Shown here one piece after another: positions 13,441 through 25,369 of a stretch of 64,000 nucleotides of DNA (positions are counted from its first letter, which is position 1; the number at the start of each line of letters is the position of its first letter). The notes under the pieces are model-generated. The model was not told the origin of the DNA. It made no database searches and saw only the letters and a program-made list of their open reading frames with translations. Source of the DNA: Tigriopus japonicus (lineage: Eukaryota > Arthropoda > Copepoda > Harpacticoida > Harpacticidae); the NCBI GenBank assembly GCA_010645155.1, contig CM021319.1, positions 1,826,979 through 1,890,978 of the forward strand. The letters run 5' to 3'. Position numbers and translations under genes: made by a program.

Positions 13441-13826
13441 TGGAGGCACCGAACTCGGCTCCGACGACCCTTCGATTGACGCACGATTCGAGACCAAACA
13501 GTTATCCCGATGAATTCATCCCTTTGTTAAGCAACGGAAGAGCTTCAACCCTGTCAAGGTCACATCGAACTTGAAATTCCAAGCCATCTCTCGCTCCGTC
13601 GTTCTCTCTCTCGGTTGTTGAACATCGAGCGCGAACACTGAGAGTAAACTTTGTCAGGCCCCAAAGTGCCTTCCTTCTAGTTCTGTAGGTGTGCTAATGT
13701 CCCGCATCCGTTGCAAGCCAATAAGGTGCAATTCTTGAGCAGTTGTTTCCATCCACATATGCACGTTGTATTCCATACTTGGAAGTGGTAGTTGATCGTA
13801 TTAAATCTCATACAACTTCAGAAGTC
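13440..13826 (+). promoter_or_regulatory. Likely promoter and 5' untranslated region of the LD-motif/CAAX gene
   Basis: Less AT-rich than the flanks and pyrimidine-rich near 13590-13617 (TCTCTCTCTCGG). The reading frame of the downstream gene is open back to 13743 but has no ATG before 13827. CAG at 13740-13742 after a mixed tract could be a 3' splice site, which would mean that a 5' exon exists upstream. No TATA box or initiator can be assigned. Confidence 0.35.
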
Positions 13827-15830
13827 ATGGCTTCTCTCACCGTCCAGAATAACAACCATGCCCAACAACACCTGCCTTACCAAGATTCAGAATGGGATCG
13901 TAAACTAGACAACATGTTGGAAGATTTGGAGACCTCTGCAGCTTTAGGTTCCAGTGCTCGTAGCACTGACGGTGGTATTAGTGCTAGCAACAGCAATAAT
14001 CGCAGTTCTGCAGGTCGAATTGGCGGCGGGAGCAATTCGGGCAGCGGAGCTCTGCAACCTTTTGGAGGCGCGATGAGCTCATCATCGAATTTTAGTCAGT
14101 CGTCTTCAGGACACCAGAGCCGTCAACAGGCAGTTCTATCTACATCGAGTTCAAAAGTTCGGAGTTACTCGGCCTCAAGAGCTCAGAGTGCATCTTCGAC
14201 TCGGAAGACTCAGAACAGTTCGGGCTTTGATAGTTTGGACACAGGATTTCCATTAGATAAATCGACAAGTAACAATTCGTTACACCAAAGTGCCGATAAC
14301 ATGTTGAAAGACCTTGAAGGGTCATTGAAGGCCTCGACCAACTATATTGAATCTCATCGATCCCACAGTGGTCCAACGGGATCGGAAGAGTATCACGAGT
14401 ACCGAGCTTACTCAAATGGAGGCGCACCTAAAACAGACTTCAACTTGGAGCGTCAAGTTCAACACATGATGCCCTCGGGGGCTTTGGGAGCATCTGCCAA
14501 TACGTCGCTGAGCACCAACAATAACTATAGCAACAGTGGGCTCCAATCAGCCAGCATGATTTCCTCCATTCAGCAGAGTAAATCGTCTTCATCATCCTAC
14601 TATGTGAACAAGGTGCAAACAAATTCATACTCTAGCAGTGGGGATCGCATGATCCAACAACAACCACAGGCACAACCGACCTCATCCATTCGCTATGGAC
14701 AGCCCGATGATGAACGACCCGGCTCTCGATTGAAGCAAAACATTGACGAACTGGACAACCTCTTGGACGATTTGAACAACGCCAAGAAAATGTCCGATAC
14801 CGGTGGAGATTACACTGCCTCAGGCATGTCATCGGATGACTACAGTTTCAGCGAAGGACATCAAGGACATGTGAAGAAAACCTCCCAATCCTACAATATG
14901 AGTGACTACAACGCCTATTCGAACACCAACACCAACAATGAGTTCTCTTCCAGGAAACCTCCCTCTCCCTCGCCTCGACGTCGTGGCCCTCAACCAGTGT
15001 TGGCGAGCCCTTCAACGGTTCGTCGAATGAGTCCCAGTCCTTCGACCACTCGAAGACCAATGGATGGAATTCCCACAGGACCCACCGGCATCAACTCGTC
15101 TTATTCGTACAACTATAGTAGCCAGAACACCGTTTCGAACACGGGAGGTTATAACCCTTCCAACTATCCGCCCCAACAACCTTCGTCCACTTCTTACACC
15201 CCTCCACCACCTGTGTCTACTTATCAGCCTCCACCCCAGCAAAACGCCTATCCTCCGCCTCAGACCTCGTACGTCCCACCCCAAACGACCTACGCCCCAT
15301 CACCATCCAATGATCTGCCCCGAAACGAAGATACTCCCACAGGTGTGTCCTACTACACCAAGTATCACTCGACGCACTCGCATCAATCTCAAGGACAAGG
15401 ACCAGCCTCATTCCCATCGAATTCAACGCCACGGCCAGCCATAAACCAAACCCCGCCCAAGCGGGTAGATGATCTAATGAATGAGCTCTCCGAATTCGAT
15501 TCGTCCATCACGCACTCCGGATTTGTCGAACCTCGACATAAACCTCGCACGCCTTCCCCCGAGCCTTACCGACCCAACTATCGCGACCTTTCTCCCGCAC
15601 GACCCCAACAAACTTTGCAGCCAATCCGCCCAGCAGGGGGTGAGTTGATCACTCATACCACCTCTCTTCACGGCCAGGGCGGCAAGGGCAAGGCCAAGGC
15701 CAAGGCCGAGTATCAATACAAGAGCAAGGGCAAGTCCAAATATTCGGAGTCCGAGGGCGGGAAAAAAGGCGCTGCCGTGATTCCAATTTGCTTGCCTCTT
15801 TGCTGCGCAGCTCCCTGTGTTATCATGTAA
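13827..15830 (+). CDS. LD-motif, LIM-less, CAAX-terminated scaffold-like protein (uncharacterised)
   Basis: A 667-residue frame, uninterrupted by introns. The start at 13827 is the first in-frame ATG and has G at -3 and +4. Four short acidic-amphipathic motifs match the paxillin LD pattern LDxLLxxL: LDNMLEDL (27-34), ADNMLKDL (156-163), LDNLLDDL (309-316) and VDDLMNEL (547-554). In paxillin, LD motifs bind FAK, vinculin and GIT-type helical domains. Between them the chain is Ser/Asn/Gln-rich and surely disordered, with an SPSPRRR patch and a Pro/Tyr-rich region (about 455-505; PPPPVSTYQPPPQQ). The C-terminus has a Lys-rich stretch (about 615-648), then cysteines C655, C659 and C660, and ends CVIM. 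CVIM is a farnesylation-type CAAX box, so membrane attachment is expected, with possible palmitoylation. No LIM domain is present or visible downstream. The long coherent frame and codon bias argue that it is real. Function as an adhesion or cortex scaffold is inference. Confidence 0.85.
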   Translation: MASLTVQNNNHAQQHLPYQDSEWDRKLDNMLEDLETSAALGSSARSTDGGISASNSNNRSSAGRIGGGSNSGSGALQPFGGAMSSSSNFSQSSSGHQSRQQAVLSTSSSKVRSYSASRAQSASSTRKTQNSSGFDSLDTGFPLDKSTSNNSLHQSADNMLKDLEGSLKASTNYIESHRSHSGPTGSEEYHEYRAYSNGGAPKTDFNLERQVQHMMPSGALGASANTSLSTNNNYSNSGLQSASMISSIQQSKSSSSSYYVNKVQTNSYSSSGDRMIQQQPQAQPTSSIRYGQPDDERPGSRLKQNIDELDNLLDDLNNAKKMSDTGGDYTASGMSSDDYSFSEGHQGHVKKTSQSYNMSDYNAYSNTNTNNEFSSRKPPSPSPRRRGPQPVLASPSTVRRMSPSPSTTRRPMDGIPTGPTGINSSYSYNYSSQNTVSNTGGYNPSNYPPQQPSSTSYTPPPPVSTYQPPPQQNAYPPPQTSYVPPQTTYAPSPSNDLPRNEDTPTGVSYYTKYHSTHSHQSQGQGPASFPSNSTPRPAINQTPPKRVDDLMNELSEFDSSITHSGFVEPRHKPRTPSPEPYRPNYRDLSPARPQQTLQPIRPAGGELITHTTSLHGQGGKGKAKAKAEYQYKSKGKSKYSESEGGKKGAAVIPICLPLCCAAPCVIM

Positions 15831-17100
15831 CGAAGAAATCCGGACAAATGATCCCCAAATTTCAACAATAACACAACTGATGGCCAACACAACACTTCTG
15901 TGATGGGCTTAAATTATAACAAATTAGTGAATCTATGGTGCCAAGCAACTTGTACAGTGAAAATATGAGTGATCGATCTGCACCGAAGTAACGGTGATTT
16001 TAATTTGAGTCCTGTGCGGAGATTTTTAAACGTAAGAACTACGTAGCTTTCTATCAAGAAAGACTCGTGAATGCAATCCAAATTCGATGCGAAAGAAGTA
16101 AACGAGAAATTTCCAAAGGTCTGAATGAAAGTTGATGTAGATTTTGGATGCCCCTTTCTTCGAAATATTCATTCTTGGCCCACTTCAACAAGTTCTCTTC
16201 AGTTTTCCCCCGTTTCCTTGAAAGTATTGACCTTCTTCTCCAAGCGAACTCGTCATGTTCTTTCACATGCATGAGAGTAAACACGCATGCCTATTTTTGA
16301 TCTGCCCATCATCCTCACCTTTAACTGACTCCATCAACCCTGGCACTTCTCCCATCATCTCTTTCTACCCGGTTGCGTCCGCACATGGACCCGTCAAGAT
16401 GGAGGGCGCCCCAACTTAGTCATGACTGGCCTTTCTGGCTCTCTCACGTTAAAAACTGAAACAAGTCCGGGCGAACTCAGCATCAACGACTTGCTGCTCC
16501 GAGAAATGCCCTGTTTACCCCTCTTTCTCTCTCTCTTTTTCCCAAAACGCCTACACTGTAGAAGTATGGACGAATGCCTGGCTGTTTAAATTCGAATTGG
16601 TCAGCCTTTAAGAACAGGCACAAAGTACATGAGCGAGTCCGATCGATGCACGATGCATAAACGTTCGAATATGCATGGGAGGAATAACTCAACGAATGAA
16701 AGAATGGCATGAATGAACTTGAATAAGATGAAGAAATGAAACCAACATAAAATTCCGAATTGTGTTCGTTGCCAACGTAACTGAGAATGGTGCTAACCTT
16801 GTCAAAATGGAACTCGAGCGACGACTGGCTGTAATATCCCGAGACTAGCGGTGAGATAATTTAGAAAACCTATAATGCAAAAAGACCCTTTTACTAACTT
16901 ATTCATTAACATTTGTATGTGGAAGAGAACCTTTACTCCCAACAATGATTGTCTTAAAATTGATGTATTTAACGAACCCTTTTCAACTCAAAACATTAAA
17001 AATATGGCGTTGCTTTATCTGATCGAGCGATTCCTTCATTTCGAAACGATACTTGACGCCAAATACTATCTTCAATGTTAGTACCCTTCACGTGTGTTCC
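15831..17100. other. 3' flank of the LD-motif gene; no gene seen
   Basis: Probable 3' untranslated and intergenic sequence. No AATAAA is seen close to the stop codon; the first clear one on the plus strand is near 17105. A pyrimidine-rich block lies at about 16510-16545. Nothing else is recognisable. Confidence 0.4.
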
Positions 17101-17410
17101 TATTGAATAAACAATACTGATCATGACACTCTGGCATTTCATTTTTCTAACTCGGGTCATCGAACAAGATCGACAAATGTTTTTATCCCTTTAAGAGTTG
17201 ATAGAATTGAAATAGACACATCAGTTTAAAAATATTTTGTTTGATGTATTTCAATTTATATGGTTTGACTGCTTCTTAATAGACAATGGGCGCCATCAAC
17301 AAAACGGACTCATTCGATTATTAGAAATGCTCCAAAAGAAAACTTTTGCGTTCCATTCCATGCCGAATATTTGGGCTTTCCATCATCACCTAGACATCAC
17401 TCATCGGCCT

Positions 17411-20400
17411 CTAAGGTTGCATTCGAATGGCTCCATCGATACGAATGACCTCGCCATTCAGCATCTTGTTCTCAATGATGTGTTGGGCTAGTTGAGCATA
17501 TTCATCGGGACGTCCCAAGCGAGATGGATTGGGCACAGTCCGAGCCAAGTAGTCACGAACCTACGCAAAATCACACAACAGAATCATTTTAAATTCTAAT
17601 TGAGGTTAGCCATGGAATGCTTTCCAATTATTATTTTTCTATTGTGACGCTTGAGGGACATCAATAGGGCTGAGACAAAATTGTAAATTGCATCTTGCAT
17701 CACAAAAGTAACCCTTGCTGGTTCTAGTAACAGAAGCTCATTGGGGGAAAAATCAGAACACTAGCTTTAACGTGAAGCTTAAAAAAAGCCAAACAAACCA
17801 AGATGTGCAAGAGAAACCAATGCAGCCAACAGGAGCCTTTAAGCGATAAAAGATTCATGCAAGGGCGTGAACACATCTTATTTTGCGATACCATGACTGG
17901 ATCAATTCTTATTGGCATGATCTACACCAGGGGTCGGCAACCATTATTAGGTCAAAGCCCACGAAATTTGATTCGTGTTGTCTGGGGCCCACCAAACAGA
18001 CATTGTTAGGTTCAGGGGCCCACAAATTAGCGGTCAAAGAGCTTTGGGCCCACAAGTACAGTACTATGGACGACTCTCGGGCCCACTATTTTGGACCTTC
18101 TCCATAGCTCCTGGGCCCACCAACGACCACCCTTGGGCCCACATTTGGGCCGCGGCCCACCGGTTGCCGACCCCTTATCTACACAAAAAGATTGCATAAT
18201 TTTGTTTTAAATTGAACTTCCTGATTGACTAATGCGACAACAACTGCAAACATTTGAAGCCTCAAAAAGCCAAAAGCAACCTGACGGAGTTGACGCTTCT
18301 TTACCATAAAGTTCTTTAGTTCCACATGTTAAGTTCTAGAAAAAATTTGTTATTTAATAAAAGCCACCGCTATTCAAATCCAAAGTAAAATGCTTAAATT
18401 ACACTTCCACTTCAAAGTAATGAAGGCCGTTTCAAACACACTAGTTTCTTAATCTTACGATTATTACTGCAATACAAGTCTCTTCTTTAAGAAAGCAGTA
18501 GATAGAATAAAAACCATTAGAATTCAAACTCAGAAACGTTTTTACAGACTTTTTAACTTAATCAAAAAAAGATAGAGGGTACTAGATTTCAAAATGTAAA
18601 ATAATGAACATAAAAAGTTCTACATTTTCACTTCATTCATCCTTTACTAATTGCCTCTGTCGCTTAAGTGTAACAAAACATGGAATTTATAGACAAACTT
18701 GGTAAGTTTTACCGTATGTACTGTTTCCTGCTAAAAAATGACATATGTTAGTGTCGTGTCATTTTGCGATTAATTATGCCAAAAATGTAACTTAACACCC
18801 TTGCTACTATTTATCAGATGCAATGTGTAACATACACATTAAAAAATTATCAAAAAATGCAGTTCTTGCGCAAAGTGACTCCTCATCGAGGTTAAAATAA
18901 TAGCAACTTTCATCGAGCCCTAGGGTTCACTATGACTAAAAATTAAGGCGGTGATAAGTTATAATTGAGAAGTTGCTGATTCTTAAAGGGCGGAAAATAT
19001 GTGAAAATATAAAAATATTGTTTTCACAAAGAACGGAATTTTTTGGGAAAAAGTATTTCATCATTTTTCGTTGAAAACCACATATTTTGGGGCTTTTTTC
19101 CCAAAAACATTGATATTTTGTCAAAGAAATGTCAGTTTAGACTTTCTTGGTAAAGTTATAGTGTTATACCATAATAATAAAATGCAGAATAAATATATTT
19201 TCAAATTTCGAAGTAGATTTTGTTGTGTTGGCAAATTTGGAAAAGCGCGCCTTTTGAAAAATGAATTGATTAATTATGTATGGTCTTCTCATCACCAGAG
19301 TGAGGAACTAATAATTGCTTCAACTTCAACGACCAATTGAACATTTGACTTAATTCTTCTACATATAACTTTCCACATAAATTTCAAATTTTGCTCGTGT
19401 TTTTGAATTAGCTTGGTCAACATAGTATTGATGACAATTTGATCAGCAAAATATTTTACAATTGAGTCGTAAGAGATTGAAAATCTCACATGAATGATTT
19501 TTGGGATAAATTTGTTGGACTAGATCTTGAAGCAACTTTTTAGCAATGTCAGCGTAAACCCTCCACCACCGGCGTCTCTTGTTGTCAGACTCATGTATAG
19601 TTGCCAGGTGGGGATTTTTAATGCCACATTTTGGCACTATTTTACAAGATGCTAATATTCTGTCAATGGCAGGAACTACTAGTGATGTCATCATTTTCGG
19701 CGGGAAGGGCATTTAGGGCAAAAAAGAGAAACGTCCCCACATACCACCGGAAAAATCCGCCTGGGCGGGGTTTTCGGGTTTAATGTCAACCGGGCGGGAT
19801 TGCAGCAACCCTGATTCTAATACTGATGATTTAGCACAACCTCAAATATTATGCACAATTTCTAAAAATTAACTTAAATATGCAAATAACCTGGCATTTA
19901 TATGATTCCTCACCTTTTGCGGCAAGCTGGCTAGAAGAGGCGTATCGAACAAACCCGGAGCGATAGTCACACATCGAATACCCACGTCGGCTAAATCTCG
20001 AGCCACGGGCAGAGTCATGCCCACAATGGCGCCTGAAGTATCAAATTCACGATAACACATTTTCGGCGAGTAAATCAACATTATAAAGTTATTCACACGC
20101 ACCCTTGCTGGCGGAGTAGGCCGCTTGTCCCATTTGGCCTTCATAGGCGGCTACCGACGCCGTATTAATCAAGACGCCCCTTTGGCCATCTTCGTCCATG
20201 TCATTTTCGGCCATGGATGCGGCTGACAGGCGAATGACGTTAAACGTGCCCACGGTATTCACCATTTGAACCTGTGACAAGCCCAAAGAAAGAGTTCTAT
20301 AAGTTATCCATCATCATTCTCTTCGTCAGCTCAAAATTCGAAAAGGCACCCGACTAACCTTAATGAACGAGTCCAGCTCATGGACATTCTTCTTGTTCTT

Positions 20401-20691
20401 GCTATAAGTCTTAAAGGCCACGCCGATGCCGGCGCAACTGATGGCCGCGTTCAACGGCCCAAAGTGTTGCCGCGTGTCATCCAAGGCGCGTTGGACGTCC
20501 TCCTCTTGCGTGACATCCACGGGCGAAAAGCGGCACGAGGCCGCCCCCAAGGCCTTGGCCACGCTCTGGCCTTGGGAAGTGGGCAGGTCGCAAAGGGTGA
20601 CTTTGGCTCCTTCGCGGACCAATCGTTCGACGGTGGCTCGACCCAACCCCGAGGCCCCGCCCGTCACCAAGGCCACCACGTTCTTCATCAT
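17411..20691 (-). CDS. HSD17B10: 3-hydroxyacyl-CoA dehydrogenase type 2 / 17-beta-HSD 10 (four exons, complete)
   Basis: Coding exons on the minus strand are 20691-20359, 20271-20103, 20032-19914 and 17560-17411; the introns (87, 70 and 2353 bp) all have GT-AG ends, and the phases join to a 256-residue protein, close to the 261 of the human enzyme. It is a short-chain dehydrogenase: TGGASGLG (10-17) binds NAD, and the catalytic set is S150 (NTAS), Y163 and K167 (YSASK). The tail [15 protein letters not shown] is diagnostic of this family. The family oxidises short branched 3-hydroxyacyl-CoAs and steroids in mitochondria, and with TRMT10C forms the methyltransferase part of mitochondrial RNase P (known as scully in Drosophila). 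Two adjacent ATGs (20691, 20688) could serve as start. Intron 3 has been expanded by transposons, including a MITE at 17928. Intact in all visible respects. Confidence 0.97.
17928..18176. mobile_element. hAT-type MITE, family A copy 2, in HSD17B10 intron 3 (249 bp)
   Basis: Starts CAGGGGTCGGCAACC and ends GGTTGCCGACCCCTT, with exact 8-bp flanking repeats ATCTACAC (17920-17927, 18177-18184). Same length as copy 1. The terminal G has become T. Internal GGGCCC words are shared with the other copies. Confidence 0.92.
19745..19813 (-). mobile_element. End fragment of MITE family C
   Basis: On the minus strand it begins CAGGGTTGCTGCAATCCCGC and continues through CCGGTTGACATTAAACCCG, matching the first 50-60 bp of the complete element at 36892-37682. 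The opposite end was not found nearby, so this is a truncated copy within HSD17B10 intron 3. Confidence 0.7.
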
Positions 20692-21370
20692 GGCTCACGA
20701 GGACGGAGTCGATGAAAGAAGAAGAAGCAACGGCGGCGGAACACGCTCGATTTCACTGGGAACGATTGTAGCGCACACGCTTTCTACTTGCGTGCGCAAT
20801 CAAGTCGAAGAAATGGTCGAAGGGTTTGTTTACTTTTACTTGCGAACGACAGGTTACGTGATTATGATTAAGCCTCTTGCGACACTATAAAATGACCGAG
20901 TATGAGCGCATTACTCTTGTACCAATGAAATCTGGTAAACTTGTATATCACTTGTGAAATTGAAATTGAAAAAGGATAACAGGACATCATGATCAATAGA
21001 GCAAGGATAAAAAAGTAAAAAAAGTTTTTACTTTTTTGCCCTTTTTGATAGACTTATTTTTTTACTGAAAAAAACTTTTTTTTTCCTTTTTCAACCACAT
21101 TTGTATATCTCACTGCAATTTTTTGAATAAGCACTTACCAAATGCTTCCATATTTTGCGCTTTCACTCAAATCTGCCGCTTTTGTGGGTCGGTGAACGTG
21201 CTCTTTGGGCCCTTTGCGTCTTGTGCTTTTCAAGGCCAAGGATAATAAGTGACGAAAACTTACTTATTTGACCTCTCCTTCACCTTTAATTTTATTGGCG
21301 TGAAATCAAATCAAACAAACTTTTTTAACAGCTTTTGCAACTTTTCTTTTCCGACACACTGAAAATAAAT
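20692..21370. other. Upstream flank of HSD17B10; no gene seen
   Basis: Contains the presumed HSD17B10 promoter on the minus strand; the first 130 bp are GC-richer than what follows. Further out are A/T homopolymer runs (21015-21090). No RNA or coding feature is recognised. Confidence 0.4.
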
Positions 21371-22015
21371 AACAATGGGGAATGCAGGGGGAGGTTTGAG
21401 TGATCTCTTCAAAAATCTTATCGCGGGCGGATGAAAGAAGAGAAAAGGCTTGTTCGTCAATGTAAGATTTTGGTCGGTGCAAGGGTTTTCGCGTTTTACA
21501 GACCGCCCTTATGACTTAGATGCTACAAAAATTGTCGAATTGCCAGTTTGGACGGTTTTGTAAGAATTTGCAAAATTATTCTTTTGATCAAAAAATGGCA
21601 AGCACTTAAAAAAGACCTTTGATATTGAAGAGAAACACGTTCAAAAAAACGGCATTTTGTTTGATACCATGATGGTTTTGGAGCTTTACAATACAAATCA
21701 GTGCTTATAACATCACTTACACTTGTACTCACCCAAAAAAGTGGCCTTTTGTTGAGAATTTTCTCGTGCAAGAACGAGCAAATAAAGTGTGCATTTTATT
21801 CCAAAATCCTAACCAAAGGTGTTCAAACTTGCAATTCGACATTTTTCATGGCATATGATTCGCAAGGGCGGTCTGTAAATTGCGAAAACCCTTAAACTGC
21901 CCAAATTCTCACGAGCCACCCACTGTTGCCAAACAAGCCTTTTCTCTTCTTTCATCCGCCCGCGATAAGATTTTTGAAGAGATCACTCAAACCTCCCCCT
22001 GCATCCCCCATTATT
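21371..22015. mobile_element. Foldback element with a perfect 73-bp inverted repeat
   Basis: 21382-21454 and 21932-22004 are exact reverse complements over 73 bases (ends ATGCAGGGGGAGG and GGCTTGTT). A second, less perfect inverted pair lies inside: AGGGTTTTCGC with ACAGACCGCCCTT at about 21483-21512, mirrored at about 21863-21893. No protein is encoded. The perfect outer arms point to recent insertion or gene conversion between arms. Confidence 0.8.
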
Positions 22016-25000
22016 TGTGTCACAGATGTGATATTCCGTGATAACTGGGTCGTTCTTGCCGGCTTTTATTTGCCTCTTGCCTTTTCTGCCTTTCTTTTAC
22101 TTTTTTCGTCTTTCTCTGATATTACGAAAAATATAGTTGCCATGCAAAGAGACGGCCATTTTCTGCTTTGTCATTCTGATTAAACTTCCTTAGAATCCTA
22201 ACAATAGGATAGGAAAAGCCTACAATTTGTACATGCCATTTTGTCATAACAAGCTTATTTCTCTGTTATAATTTTTTAAAATCTCTGTCAAAACAAGCTT
22301 TTGAAAAGAGTACGAAAGATGGCATTGTAAGATCAAACATACTAGAATAAGATGTGGCTCCTCCAAGAAATTTACAGTGGATCTTTGGAACTACTTTAAC
22401 CGCAATAATCTAATTCTTCACATGTCTTATAGTTGCACAAAACACCACAACAAAGTACAGAACATAGGTCAAAAAACTAATTTATACATTCATGGTTGAC
22501 TTTTTATCGAGTTTAGATAGATACTAGTACTTCAGCGTTGCAAGGGAGTGCCAAAAATAATATCAAAATTCATCTGTATAATTATATTTAATAAAGAGTT
22601 GACTTCTATAAATACAATTACCAAAACTTTTCCATTACGAAAATGCATGATAGTCATTGCAACGCATTGAAATGCTACCTGGCTGCAGATTTCCATGGAT
22701 TTCGTGGTGTAGACGTGCTTGACTATGGTTAAAAGCTTAGATTTGGCAACTTAAAAACAATGTTTTTGCCGTATAAAAACCACTTCTTTCAAACGCGCTC
22801 AACCTCGGCCCAACAATCCAAATGCTTTAGTCAATGCGGTTTCTTTTAGCAAAAGTATGATTACATTTAGAACAAAGATCATTTATCAAGCATTCATGAG
22901 ATCAGACTTACGAACATATTGGTGGTCCAGGCTTACAACGGAAACTTACCAAGCTTGAATTGGGTGAAAATACATCAGATTCAGTTAACGCAAACGAGGG
23001 TGAAATCTGGAAATGAAACATATTTGAACTGAACAAGGTGCTAATTAATTTAAGGTAAGAATGACGTTTACATGCCGGTTTTTTCAACTTCTTTCCTTGT
23101 TTTTTCTACGTTTTTCCTTGGTTTTTCTACGTTTTTCTTATTTTTTCTACTTTTTTTTTTGTTTTTCTACCTTTTTCCTTGCTCTAATGATCAAGAAAAA
23201 CAAACCTTCTTTAGGGGTCAAGATATCAATTGTATTGAAGATTTCCTGGAATTATTGGCAATGATCTTGTTAAAAGGGGTCTCAACTCTTCCCCGACATG
23301 ATGACAAACTTTATATTGGGAAAGTTATCAGTGGACATCATAACAAACCAGAAATCCTTTCTCCATCACCATTAGAAGGAATTTGACTTTCCACTTGGTC
23401 ATTGGAAGGTCCTCTCCATATCTAAACAGCCTGAAGAACTTTCATGATGAATAGAGGGCGGAAAAAAGTTGGTATCATGTCAAAAAAGAAGTTTTTAAGT
23501 TGGAAATATGGTGAAATTTTTTTTTCAGCTAAAAACGTGGCCATAAAAAGTTTCAATGGTGATAAGTAGGTAGGGCTAGGGAAAAAAATTTTTACATTAA
23601 AAATATTTTTTACATTTTTTGCCAATTTTACGTAAAAATAACATTTTAATTTTATTTGACATTTTTTGGAAAATTTCAACATTTTCTTAACATTTTTTGT
23701 ACTTTTTGCTCAAAAATGTCATCCCATAACCGGTTCTGAGGAACCAATTAATCAAATGAAGGCTTGAAATTTCCCTCCAAAATTTCCCGCTAAAATAGTC
23801 ATTGTTCAACTTCACATTTTACGATGCCAATTAATTAAAATCTTTGGAAAGGGGAAAAAAGTGCCTTTAAAGTTTCTTTTTGTCAAAAAGTTGTGAAAAT
23901 GTTCAAATTAGAAACTTTGTGACCCTTGTTTCCGTGATTATTTTACGTGGGCTAAATAGCTATGTAAGGAGTAAGGCATGTTTTAAGTTGGCACTTTTGC
24001 CATTTTTTACTCAGACTTTAATATCTATTGCCTTTCAAAGGGTCTATCTGACTTATCACATAAACTGTTTTGACGTCTAGCTTATAAAAACACCCTGCTA
24101 TGTGAAGAGCTGTCTTCACACTTCACACTGTCTTAAGTAGTCTTCTCAAGTCCTCCACGCATCTAGTCCCATTTCTCACACATTTCGTTGACTTTTTTGC
24201 CCTAATTTTCAAAATTGTTTTGCTCATTTTGCTCTAAATTTCAACATTATTTGCCCTTTTTGCCCTAAATTTCAACATTTTTGGCCCTTTTTTTCAGACA
24301 TTTTAATGACATTTTTTGGACGTTTTTCCAACATTTTTTCCCGGGCTCTAGTGATGAGGTTCCTCGCTCTAATGATGATATTTGAAGAGACAGAGAGAAA
24401 GAGACAATTTGGAAAAGAAGGAATACTCTCGCTTTCATGTATCTTTTGCATCAACAATGGAATTCAAAGTGTCTAAAGCAACAATGACATGCTTTGACTT
24501 TGGACAATCATAGCTGGACACCAAACATTTACATGTATTTCAAGCTTGTGGAACTCACACTTTCCAACATCTCAGAGAAGCTATACTGTATAACAAGATT
24601 AACAAAACTCTGGGAGCCAAAGTGAACATTGACAAAGATCAAAGAAGATTAGCACTGAAGTCAAAGAGAGCCCCACCCCCCAAAAATGTCTTCAGCCTAA
24701 TGAAGCGAATAATGTACGTGCATTAATGCCGTATAAAGTCTCTAAATATGTCAAATGTCTATTATCAAAAAATATTTGTTTCAAAAACTATAGTTGAATG
24801 ACCAAATTTTTAGACCCAAAGAGAATGACCCACTTGACGCAAAACTCAATTTTGGAGGTTCCTTCCTTTGGTTAAAGATTTCCTAGTCTTGTACCTAAAG
24901 GATAAAAACGCATTAGGTGGTCTAATGGCTTATACTTCATAGAAACAGCACTCTCCTTGAGTACATACGTGGGGGTACCCAGACCATGTATGGAGTGAGC

Positions 25001-25330
25001 TTGTAGCTCGTTAAAATGCACGATTTTTGGACTGATGTTACCAATCGAAATGAAGATTTGTCTCTTTTAGTGGATGTTATTTTACATGTTTTATTGCCTT
25101 GTAACCATGTTCGAACTTATGCTTTCATTAGACAAGGCGCGGCCCCTGCACGTTTCAAAAAAATGGACATCAGAATCCAATATTTTGATGGCAATTTTCG
25201 GTGTAAGACGTCTTGGCAACAAAAGATACATCATATTTGTTGCTCGCTTTTAACGCTTATTTTCTACACCGTGCGTCATTTAAATCCGCCGCCACTTTGG
25301 AATGAAGTCATTCATTATATGCACAAGTCA
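22016..25330. other. AT-rich intergenic DNA; no gene seen
   Basis: Low-complexity T-rich blocks at 23070-23180 (TTTTTCTACG words) and 24190-24340 (TTTGCCCTAAATTTC words) produce spurious Phe-rich frames. No gene or RNA is recognised. A 107-codon frame at 25016-25339 (+) is unsupported. Confidence 0.4.
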
Positions 25331-25369
25331 TATATCTGAAATTTGGTGTGAAACAAAACTTGCTACTTG

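Noticed and set aside
13743..13826. Extending the LD-motif protein upstream to 13743
   Set aside because: The frame is open but begins with TTG, not ATG; the first ATG with good context is 13827. An upstream exon remains possible.
14140..15890. Several minus-strand and alternative plus-strand frames of 60-138 codons
   Set aside because: Shadows of the 667-codon LD-motif gene, caused by its biased composition.
20380..20890. Plus-strand frames opposite HSD17B10 exon 1
   Set aside because: Antisense shadows of a well-supported, GC-rich coding exon.
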